Positions 28,371 through 35,634 of a DNA stretch of 35,634 bases are shown piece by piece; the stretch's first letter is position 1, and each line of letters starts with the position of its first letter. The position numbers and the translations under genes are program-made. The stretch lies in contig WRCW01000003.1 of the NCBI GenBank assembly GCA_009783755.1, positions 1 through 35,634 of the forward strand. The letters run 5' to 3'. The stretch comes from Spirochaetaceae bacterium (lineage in GTDB: Bacteria; Spirochaetota; Spirochaetia; CADAEX01). Below the pieces are notes generated by a model. The model did no database searches and had not been told where the DNA came from. It saw only the letters and a list, made by a program, of their open reading frames with translations.

Positions 28371-29756
28371 ATGATGAGATCATTATATGCAGGCGTGTCA
28401 GGACTTCAGAATCATCAAACAAGAATGGATGTTGTTGGACATAACATTGCAAACGTAAATACAATTGGCTACAAAAAGAACAGAGTCAATTTTCAGGATA
28501 TGCTGGCACAAACACTTCAGGGAGCAGCAAGGCCTACAGAAGAACTTGGCGGTGTAAACCCTAAACAGGTTGGACTTGGAATGAGTGTTGCAGCAATAGA
28601 TACCATTCATACACAGGGAGCGCTTCAAAGTACCGGTGTTGCAACCGATGTTGCCATACAGGGAAGCGGTTTCTTTGTTTTAAGAAAAGGTGAACAGGAA
28701 TTTTATACACGCGCAGGCGCATTTGGTATTGATGAAAATGGAACTCTTGTAAATCCTTCAAATGGTTTAAGAGTACAAGGGTGGATGAACCAGGTAATAG
28801 ATGGAGTTGAGATATTGAATGTTTCTTCGGACCCAACTGATCTCGTAATACCTGTGGGCGGTAAAGATCCAGCTTTTGCAACAACAGAAGTTATGCTTGC
28901 ATGTAACCTGGATAAAAGATTATCTGAAGTTGCGCAAGGGGCAGGTATTGCAGAAACAATGCAGAATACCTGGACAATTGATAAAACAATTTATGACAGT
29001 TTTGGAAATAAACATATAATGAGCATTGATTTTACAAAAGTTACTGGCGAAGCAAACAGATGGAGAGCTCAGATTTCCATAGACAGAAATGCAGAAGAAG
29101 ATACTCAGACAAGTATCGGTATTGCGGAAAATAGCGAAGGAAATGCATTTATAGTTCAGTTTGGAAATGATGGTTTGTTATTATCTGCAGAAGATGAGCA
29201 GGGGAATGCTATTAATGTTGGGACACTTCAGATTCCAATTTCTTTTAATGTTCCTGAAACAACAATTCCAGAAGGTGAAGAATCTGTAAGACAGACTTTT
29301 AATCTTACACTTGGCGAAATAGGAAGCGCTACCAATACTATTACACAGTTTGCCGAAAAAAGCTCAACAAAAGCTTTTTGGCAGAATGGATATGCACTTG
29401 GTTATCTTGAGAATTTCAGAATCGATTCAAGCGGTATTATAACCGGTGTCTATTCAAATGGAACAAACAGGACAATCGGTCAGTTAGCTCTTTCAAATTT
29501 TGTTAACGCAGGTGGTCTTGAAAAAATTGGCGACACAATGTTTGCAAGAACAAATAACTCAGGATTTGCTGATATTGGAATTTCCGGAGTTGCGGGAAGA
29601 GGAACATTTATAGCAGGAACTCTTGAAATGAGTAATGTGGATCTTTCTGAGCAATTTACAGATATGATTGTTACACAGAGAGGTTTTCAGGCAAATTCAA
29701 AAACAATACAAACTGCAGATCAAATGCTGCAGGAGTTACTTACCCTTAAGAGGTAA
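28371..29756 (+). CDS. flgE: Flagellar hook protein FlgE
   Basis: 'MMRSLYAGVSGLQNHQTRMDVVGHNIANVNTIGYKKNRVNFQDML', C-terminal 'QRGFQANSKTIQTADQMLQELLTLKR'. Confidence 0.98.
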   Translation: MMRSLYAGVSGLQNHQTRMDVVGHNIANVNTIGYKKNRVNFQDMLAQTLQGAARPTEELGGVNPKQVGLGMSVAAIDTIHTQGALQSTGVATDVAIQGSGFFVLRKGEQEFYTRAGAFGIDENGTLVNPSNGLRVQGWMNQVIDGVEILNVSSDPTDLVIPVGGKDPAFATTEVMLACNLDKRLSEVAQGAGIAETMQNTWTIDKTIYDSFGNKHIMSIDFTKVTGEANRWRAQISIDRNAEEDTQTSIGIAENSEGNAFIVQFGNDGLLLSAEDEQGNAINVGTLQIPISFNVPETTIPEGEESVRQTFNLTLGEIGSATNTITQFAEKSSTKAFWQNGYALGYLENFRIDSSGIITGVYSNGTNRTIGQLALSNFVNAGGLEKIGDTMFARTNNSGFADIGISGVAGRGTFIAGTLEMSNVDLSEQFTDMIVTQRGFQANSKTIQTADQMLQELLTLKR

Positions 29757-29776
29757 TAATAAAAAAGGTGTAGAAA

Positions 29777-29974
29777 GTGATTGATGTGACAAGACTTAAC
29801 GGCGAAAAATATTATCTTAATCCGCACCAAATTGAATGTATTGAATTAAATCCTGACACTACATTAGTAATGCTTTCAGGAAAAAAACTGGTAGTCAAAG
29901 AAGACTACCAGGATGTTTTTGATAAAATTGTAAAATATAGACAACTAATAGGTTGTTTTAAGAACGAGGAGTAA
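29777..29974 (+). CDS. flbD: Flagellar protein FlbD
   Basis: 65 aa, 'VTRLNGEKYYLNPHQIECIELNPDTTLVMLSGKKLVVKE'; between flgE and motA. Confidence 0.93.
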   Translation: MIDVTRLNGEKYYLNPHQIECIELNPDTTLVMLSGKKLVVKEDYQDVFDKIVKYRQLIGCFKNEE

Positions 29975-29980
29975 TCGTTT

Positions 29981-30766
29981 ATGGATATAGGAACAATTGG
30001 TGGAATAGCCCTAGGCATGGTGATGATACTAGGCTCTATGTTTTTCAGCGGTGCTGCTTTTGGACTTTATATAGACCCAGGTTCTTTGCTGCTTGTTTTC
30101 GGAGGTTCTTTTGGCGCAGTTTTGGCAGGAACCCCTTTATCAAAAATGCTAAAAGTTGTTACATATGTCCGAATTGCTTGTACAATAATAAATTATGAAA
30201 AAGAAAAACTTATTTCAACTCTTGTTAGTTTTTCTGAACAGGCAAGACGGGAAGGACTTCTTGCTCTTGAAGACAGCCTTGATGAACTTGAAGATAAATT
30301 CCTTGCAAAAGGGTTAAGGCTTGTTGTTGATGGTACAGATCCTACGCTTATTAAAAGTATATTATTTAATGAACTTAATCAGATAGAAACCAGGCATGCA
30401 TCGGTTGCAAAGATATTCGGCGACTGGGAAAAAGCTGCTCCTGCTTTTGGAATGTTAGGAACAGTTCAGGGACTTATCGCGATGATGGCAAACTTGAATG
30501 ACCAATCTTCCGTAGGTAGAGGTATGGCTCTTTGTCTTATAACTACATTTTACGGAGCAATTTTCTCTTATTTGATTTTTTCCCCACTAAAAGCCAAGCT
30601 TGAAGATAAGCATATTGATGAAATGATGGTAAAAGAACTTATGGTAGAAGGAATTCTTTCCATCCAATCCGGTGACAACCCGAGAATGGTTGAAGAGAAA
30701 CTATTAGCATTTTTGTCTCCTGTTGAGAGAGAATCTATTAAAGCTGCATCAGCTTCTGGAGAATAA
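29981..30766 (+). CDS. motA: Flagellar motor stator protein MotA
   Basis: 'IDPGSLLLVFGGSFGAVLAGTP', 'WEKAAPAFGMLGTVQGLIAMM', 'ITTFYGAIFSYLIFSPLKAKL'. Confidence 0.97.
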   Translation: MDIGTIGGIALGMVMILGSMFFSGAAFGLYIDPGSLLLVFGGSFGAVLAGTPLSKMLKVVTYVRIACTIINYEKEKLISTLVSFSEQARREGLLALEDSLDELEDKFLAKGLRLVVDGTDPTLIKSILFNELNQIETRHASVAKIFGDWEKAAPAFGMLGTVQGLIAMMANLNDQSSVGRGMALCLITTFYGAIFSYLIFSPLKAKLEDKHIDEMMVKELMVEGILSIQSGDNPRMVEEKLLAFLSPVERESIKAASASGE

Positions 30767-30780
30767 GAGAGAAGATATTT

Positions 30781-31509
30781 ATGCCGATGAAAAAAAATAA
30801 AAAGTGTCCGGAAGGCCTTGCTACATGGTGGTCATCATATGCAGATATGATATCTCTTCTTCTTGTATTCTTCGTAATAATGTTTTCAACGGCCACCATT
30901 GACGGATCAGAATTAAAGCTGATCCTTTCTGCATTCCAGGGAGTCGGCACCATGCAGGGAGGAAATACCCTTGATTCAGAAGGAAAACTCGCTTCTCTTG
31001 GAAATAATATCATGTCAATGCCTTCGAGACAGTCAGGTAAAGCCTTAGACAGGGCAAGAAGACTCGCTGTTTCTGTTCTTCAGCCTGAAATAAGCAGTAA
31101 AATGGTTAGAGTAACGGAAGATGAACGGGGTGTAGTTATCTCTCTTGCCTCAGATGCTTTTTTTAGATCTGCCAGCGCTGAACTGAATATAGAGGAAGCA
31201 AGGCGGACAATACAGAATATTGCCAAACTTATAAAATCAGAGGAAATGAAAGGGAGAAAATTCAGAGTAGAAGGGCATACCGATAGTGTTCCAACAGATG
31301 AAAGCAGTCCCTGGAGAACAAACTGGGACCTCTCAACAGCCAGAGCGATCAATGTATTGTACTATCTTAAGGATTTCAATGTTGATGATAAATCAATGCA
31401 AATCGCTGGATTTTCAGATACTGTTCCTTTGGCTACGAATGATACAGAAGAAGGAAGAGCATATAACAGGAGGGTGGATATTATTATATTGAGCGATGCT
31501 CATTTATAA
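30781..31509 (+). CDS. motB: Flagellar motor stator protein MotB (OmpA-like C-terminus)
   Basis: 'WWSSYADMISLLLVFFVIMFS' with conserved Asp; OmpA-like 'FRVEGHTDSVP...WDLSTARAINVLYYL...GFSDTVPLATNDTEEGRAYNRRVDIIIL'. Confidence 0.97.
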   Translation: MPMKKNKKCPEGLATWWSSYADMISLLLVFFVIMFSTATIDGSELKLILSAFQGVGTMQGGNTLDSEGKLASLGNNIMSMPSRQSGKALDRARRLAVSVLQPEISSKMVRVTEDERGVVISLASDAFFRSASAELNIEEARRTIQNIAKLIKSEEMKGRKFRVEGHTDSVPTDESSPWRTNWDLSTARAINVLYYLKDFNVDDKSMQIAGFSDTVPLATNDTEEGRAYNRRVDIIILSDAHL

Positions 31510-31561
31510 TCAAAAACTTCGTCATAAAAAACGTTGTTGGTTCTGAGAGATAGAGAGGTTA

Positions 31562-31592
31562 TATGCGAGTTTAATGATATTAAACCCGTATA
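31562..31592. other. long imperfect palindrome between motB and fliL
   Basis: TATGCGaGTTTAAT-gat-ATTAAACcCGTATA: 13 pairs (one G-U) with one mismatch. Confidence 0.7.
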
Positions 31593-31606
31593 ATAGAATA
31601 AAGTAT

Positions 31607-31635
31607 TTGCAAATAATAGATATTTTTGATAAAAT
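31607..31635 (+). promoter_or_regulatory. candidate sigma70-type internal promoter upstream of fliL
   Basis: TTGCAA (31607-31612)-N17-TAAAAT (31630-31635), about 30 nt upstream of the fliL ATG. Confidence 0.5.
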
Positions 31636-31663
31636 TCTATATTAATATATCAGGAGACAAAAG

Positions 31664-32230
31664 ATGTCTGACGATTATGATCTGGATCTTGAAAATTCCT
31701 CGGGAGCTTCTGCCGAAGAGGACATTGGGAAGAGAAAAATTGGTTTTCTTCCTGCAATAATTATTAAAATACTCAAATGGACGGCTATCATTCTTGCTGG
31801 TGTAGTTTTCATTGTTACAATTACTTTTTTTACTATAAAATTCATGAATCCTGTATCAAGCACTCCTGATTACTATTATGCTACCGAAGAATCAAGAAAT
31901 ACACTTCCCAATTTGCAGTGGTATGATATTGGAACAACTGAAATAAGAGGAAGAACTGCAGATACGGACAAACGGATAATGATCATTATTAAGGTATCTG
32001 TAGGATTTAATGCAAGATCAAAAGCATTACACCAGGAACTCATTGATAAAACACCTAAGTTAAGAGATGAAATAAGAGTTTTTTTTGGTGAAAAATATGA
32101 AAAAGATATTACACCAAGAAATGAATCTAAAGTTAAAGAAGAATTGAGAAGAAGGCTTAATATTATGTTAAGCGGCAATGACAGAATTCAGGATTTGATA
32201 TTTACTGATTTCAATTTAATTGAATTTTAA
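31664..32230 (+). CDS. fliL: Flagellar basal body-associated protein FliL
   Basis: Single TM; 'RIMIIIKVSVGFNARSKALHQELIDKTPKLRDEIRVFFGEKYEKDI', 'LIFTDFNLIEF'. Confidence 0.92.
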   Translation: MSDDYDLDLENSSGASAEEDIGKRKIGFLPAIIIKILKWTAIILAGVVFIVTITFFTIKFMNPVSSTPDYYYATEESRNTLPNLQWYDIGTTEIRGRTADTDKRIMIIIKVSVGFNARSKALHQELIDKTPKLRDEIRVFFGEKYEKDITPRNESKVKEELRRRLNIMLSGNDRIQDLIFTDFNLIEF

Positions 32231-32257
32231 AAAAAGGGGCAGGTCGTCTGAAATAGT

Positions 32258-33292
32258 ATGACTGATATTTTATCACAAAACGAAATTGATCAGTTACTTA
32301 CTGCTTTCTCATCATCCGGTGATGTGGAATCTGAAGAAGTTTCCCATCATGTAAGTGATCAGCGAAAGATTAAAATATATGATTTCAAAAGACCCGATAA
32401 ATTTTCAAAAGAACAGATACGTACTGTCTCAATAATGCATGAAACTTTCGCACGTCTTACTACAACATCGCTTTCTGCACAACTTAGAAGCCTTATTCAT
32501 GTGCATGTTGCTTCTGTAGACCAGCTTACTTATGAGGAATTTATAAGATCAATTCCTAATCAGACAACAATTGCTGTAATAAATATGGATCCTTTAAAGG
32601 GATCTGCGATCCTGGAAATAGACCCTTCTGTAACTTTTTCAATAATCGAACGTCTTTTTGGCGGAAAGGGAGAAGGGACAAAAATAAGCAGAGAATTATC
32701 AGACATAGAGTCCTCGGTTATGGAAGGGGTAATAGTAAGAATTCTGGGGAACATGAGGGAAGCATGGAGCCAGGTTGTTGATTTAAGACCTCGTCTTGGC
32801 CAGATCGAAACAAATCCTCAATTTGCCCAGATCGTACCTCCTACAGAAATGGTTGTTCTTGTTACTCTTGAAACAAAAGTAGGCGAAGTAGAAGGGATGA
32901 TGAACTTCTGTATTCCTTATATTACTATAGAGCCCATAATCGGAAAACTTTCAGCGCAATATTGGTATTCTTCTGTAAGAAGAGGGACAACTGCTGAAAA
33001 CTTGAATATTTTAAGGGAAAGGCTTGCTTCTGTTGATGTTGATATCGTAGCTGAAATAGGAAAGATAAATATAACAGTAAGAGAGGCTTTAGCTCTTGCT
33101 GCAGGAGATGTAATAAGACTTCAGAATGTAAGAATAAATGATGATATGAAATTAAAGCTTGGTAATAAACCTAAATTTTTGTGCAAACCAGGATTAGTAG
33201 GAAATAAAGTAGCAGTACAAATTACAAAGAAAATAGAAGATTTTGGCAAAGAAGAGTTTGAAGAATTAACTGCAGAAGGAGATGAACTATGA
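32258..33292 (+). CDS. fliM: Flagellar motor switch protein FliM
   Basis: 'LSQNEIDQLLTAF' CheY-binding segment; 'YDFKRPDKFSKEQIRTVSIMHETFARL', 'VGEVEGMMNFCIPYITIEPI'. Confidence 0.98.
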   Translation: MTDILSQNEIDQLLTAFSSSGDVESEEVSHHVSDQRKIKIYDFKRPDKFSKEQIRTVSIMHETFARLTTTSLSAQLRSLIHVHVASVDQLTYEEFIRSIPNQTTIAVINMDPLKGSAILEIDPSVTFSIIERLFGGKGEGTKISRELSDIESSVMEGVIVRILGNMREAWSQVVDLRPRLGQIETNPQFAQIVPPTEMVVLVTLETKVGEVEGMMNFCIPYITIEPIIGKLSAQYWYSSVRRGTTAENLNILRERLASVDVDIVAEIGKINITVREALALAAGDVIRLQNVRINDDMKLKLGNKPKFLCKPGLVGNKVAVQITKKIEDFGKEEFEELTAEGDEL

Positions 33293-34389
33293 GTGACGGC
33301 GCATTGTCACAAGATGAAATTGATGCATTGATGAGCGGAAGTTCTACAGGTGGTTTTGGTTTTGATTCTGGTGCGTCAAGTAATGATGGTTTATCAGAAA
33401 ATGAAAAACAGTCATTTTTATCAATTGTAAATTCAATAATCGATACCCAATCAGCTACCCTTACAGGCATGATGGGAAAGACAGTTACTATATCCCCTCC
33501 ATCTATTGAAGTACTTCCTGGAGGGAATATATCTGCAGGATTTGATGGAAGTTATGTAAGAATACAGTCTTCGTTTACAGATGGTGTTCCTGGTTATCAT
33601 GCATATTTATTTACAGATGAAATTTCAAAGGTTATGGCAGGATTGCTTTCAGGTCTTGAAGAAGTAGAGCTTGATGAAGCTTCTCTTTCTGCTGTTAGTG
33701 AAGCTGTAAATACCATAAGCGGATCTGCAATGACAGTTTTTGGAGATAAAATAGGACAAACCATAATGTCTGAGCCTGCATCTGCGGAAGTTAAAGATAG
33801 CAGCGATTCTGATATACCTACAGGAGATTTGGTAAAGCTTAATTTCCCTATTACAATAGATGATAATCCTCCGGCTGTTTTTAATGAGCTATTTGATATT
33901 TCAGTTGTAAAGGAAATAACAGCAGCAGGTGGCGCTCCTAAAGAAGCACCAAGAATTCAACAATCAGCACCAAAAGCTTCCAGTCCCCAGGGCAGCGCAC
34001 AATCTGCAGACATGGGAATGGCTATGGGAATGGGTGCAGGGATAGGTGGCAATGCATCACCTCAGGGATATGTAAATATCCAAAATGTTCAATATCCATC
34101 TTTCCCATCTGCTATCTCATCTTCTGAGCAGGGTAATATAAGTCTTCTCATGGATGTTAACATGGAGATGACTGTAGAGCTTGGAAGAACAAAAAAGCCC
34201 ATACGCGAAATACTTAGTATGGGAGAAGGTACGATAATTGAGCTTGATAAACTGGCAGGAGAGCCTGTTGATATATTGGTAAACCATAAACTTATAGCAA
34301 ATGGTGAAGTTGTTGTAATAGATGAAAACTTTGGTGTGCGTGTAACCAAAATTGTTTCAAATCCAACAGGTGTGAATGATGTGACATAG
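33289..34389 (+). CDS. fliY: Flagellar motor switch protein FliY/FliN (CheC-like plus FliN C-terminal domain)
   Basis: 'ALSQDEIDALMSG', CheC-like middle, C-terminal FliN domain 'LLMDVNMEMTVELGRTKKPIREILSMGEGTIIELDKLAGEPVDILVNHKLIANGEVVVIDENFGVRVTKI'. Confidence 0.95.
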   Translation: MSDGALSQDEIDALMSGSSTGGFGFDSGASSNDGLSENEKQSFLSIVNSIIDTQSATLTGMMGKTVTISPPSIEVLPGGNISAGFDGSYVRIQSSFTDGVPGYHAYLFTDEISKVMAGLLSGLEEVELDEASLSAVSEAVNTISGSAMTVFGDKIGQTIMSEPASAEVKDSSDSDIPTGDLVKLNFPITIDDNPPAVFNELFDISVVKEITAAGGAPKEAPRIQQSAPKASSPQGSAQSADMGMAMGMGAGIGGNASPQGYVNIQNVQYPSFPSAISSSEQGNISLLMDVNMEMTVELGRTKKPIREILSMGEGTIIELDKLAGEPVDILVNHKLIANGEVVVIDENFGVRVTKIVSNPTGVNDVT

Positions 34390-34410
34390 AAAGTCATAAA
34401 TGGGGGGGGG

Positions 34411-35115
34411 ATGACTTTAAAAAAATATCTATCTTTTATTCGCAGACATAGCGAGAGTCGAGGACAATCGCAGCTTGCATATGATCAATTGAAAAGGCGA
34501 AAAAGAAGCTTAACACTTTTTATTTTTCTCACATATATAATTATAGTGTCTCCATTATCTGCACAGCAGACAAATAATCAGAATCAAACTCAGATTACTG
34601 AAGAAACAGAGTTAATAATAGCAGATGAAAATACACCTGCTCTTCCTCAAGACGATAATCAGATAAAAAGAAATTTAAATGCTTTTTCATTCTGGGATTT
34701 TATAAGAATGATTTTGATTCTTGTTTTTGTAATAGCCTGTATTTATGGCCTTTTCTTTATTCTTAGAAAAGCAGGATCGCAGAAATTTAAAGAAGATGAT
34801 TTAATAAATATTATTTCAAGCAAGTCTATTGCAACAGGTAAAACAATGCACATTGTCGAAGTAGGTAACCAGATAATGGTTATCGGAGCTGCTGATAATG
34901 CTATTTCAACTCTATTTGAAATAACAGATAAAGATACTATTGATAATATCAGGCTTCATAAAGAAAAAGCAAAAAAACCATCTGAAGGCAACTTTCAGCA
35001 GTATTTATATAATATGATTTTCAAGGGAAAAGGAGAAAAAAAGAGTAAAAGTTTTAATGAAACCTTTGCTTTTGATTATTTAAAAAAACAGAGAGGTCGC
35101 ATTAAAAAAATGTAG
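34411..35115 (+). CDS. fliO: Flagellar biosynthesis protein FliO/FliZ family
   Basis: Signal-like/TM regions followed by FliO-like 'INIISSKSIATGKTMHIVEVGNQIMVIGAADNAISTLFEI'; between fliY and fliP. Confidence 0.82.
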   Translation: MTLKKYLSFIRRHSESRGQSQLAYDQLKRRKRSLTLFIFLTYIIIVSPLSAQQTNNQNQTQITEETELIIADENTPALPQDDNQIKRNLNAFSFWDFIRMILILVFVIACIYGLFFILRKAGSQKFKEDDLINIISSKSIATGKTMHIVEVGNQIMVIGAADNAISTLFEITDKDTIDNIRLHKEKAKKPSEGNFQQYLYNMIFKGKGEKKSKSFNETFAFDYLKKQRGRIKKM

Positions 35116-35193
35116 TTTAAAATAAAATTGGGTAGCAACTTTATCAAATACTATTTTTAGGACAGAAAGCTAGAATTTCTTATAGGGGGGGGA

Positions 35194-35634
35194 ATGAAAA
35201 AAAGGTATTTTCTGCTTTTTTCACTATTATTAATAATCACATTTCAGGGATTTGCCCAGCAGAATCAACCGCTGCAAAGACAAAGAAGCACTGGGGATCC
35301 TTTGACTATTCCATTCGTAGATATAACTGTCAGACAGCCTGAAGGTAATCGTGAAGTTGCATTCTCCATTCAGCTTCTTATTCTCCTTTCCATCATAACA
35401 TTATCTCCCTCTATTATTTTATTAATGACCTCTTTTTTAAGAATAGCAATTGTTTTTGATTTTATAAAAAGGGCGTTATCTTTACAGCAGATTCCTCCTA
35501 ACCAGGTTATTCTTGGAATTGCGCTATTTTTAACGTTATTTATAATGTGGCCTACATTTAATACGATCTACAATAACTCATTTAAACCTTTTGCAGCCGG
35601 AGATATGTCAACAGAAGAGATGTTTAGAGAAGCA
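35194..35634 (+). CDS. fliP: Flagellar export protein FliP, 3' truncated by window edge
   Basis: Not in ORF track because it runs off the end; ATG 35194 gives MKKRYFLLFSLLLIITFQGFAQQ... 'LLILLSIITLSPSIILLMTSFLRIAIVFDFIKRALSLQQIPPNQVILGIALFLTLFIMWPTF'. Confidence 0.96.
   Translation, partial: MKKRYFLLFSLLLIITFQGFAQQNQPLQRQRSTGDPLTIPFVDITVRQPEGNREVAFSIQLLILLSIITLSPSIILLMTSFLRIAIVFDFIKRALSLQQIPPNQVILGIALFLTLFIMWPTFNTIYNNSFKPFAAGDMSTEEMFREA

Noticed and set aside
1-35634. CRISPR arrays, transposases, prophage genes, toxin-antitoxin pairs, tRNA/rRNA
   Set aside because: No spaced direct repeats, transposase motifs, phage genes or tRNA-like cloverleafs seen; the tyrosine recombinases look like housekeeping Xer proteins in a conserved context.

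Overview
AT-rich (low-GC) window from a spirochaete-type chromosome. It is almost entirely one co-directional (+ strand) run: (i) a DUF4912-like protein (5' truncated) and a GH57 glycosidase/branching enzyme; (ii) a reduced division/cell-wall (dcw) cluster mraZ-rsmH-ftsL-murF-mraY-ftsW-ftsQ-ftsA-ftsZ; (iii) a block with two Xer-type tyrosine recombinases, a TPR lipoprotein, dprA, topA and hslVU; (iv) a long flagellar run flgB-flgC-fliE-fliF-fliG-fliH-fliI-fliJ-flbB-fliK-flgD-flgE-flbD-motA-motB-fliL-fliM-fliY-fliO/Z-fliP (3' truncated). One short minus-strand ORF (2283-2522) is divergent from mraZ. I see no CRISPR array, transposon, phage, tRNA or rRNA, and no convincing new multi-gene system. 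The best second-look signals are: the FlgE Lys165/Cys178-Asn179 lysinoalanine cross-link signature; a candidate MraZ operator; tandem perfect inverted repeats in the divergent promoter region; a long imperfect palindrome plus candidate promoter between motB and fliL; an 11-bp stem-loop overlapping a possible micro-ORF between fliG and fliH; a sigma28-like site before flgB; G-homopolymer ribosome-binding regions on flagellar genes; and a structured ftsZ leader.
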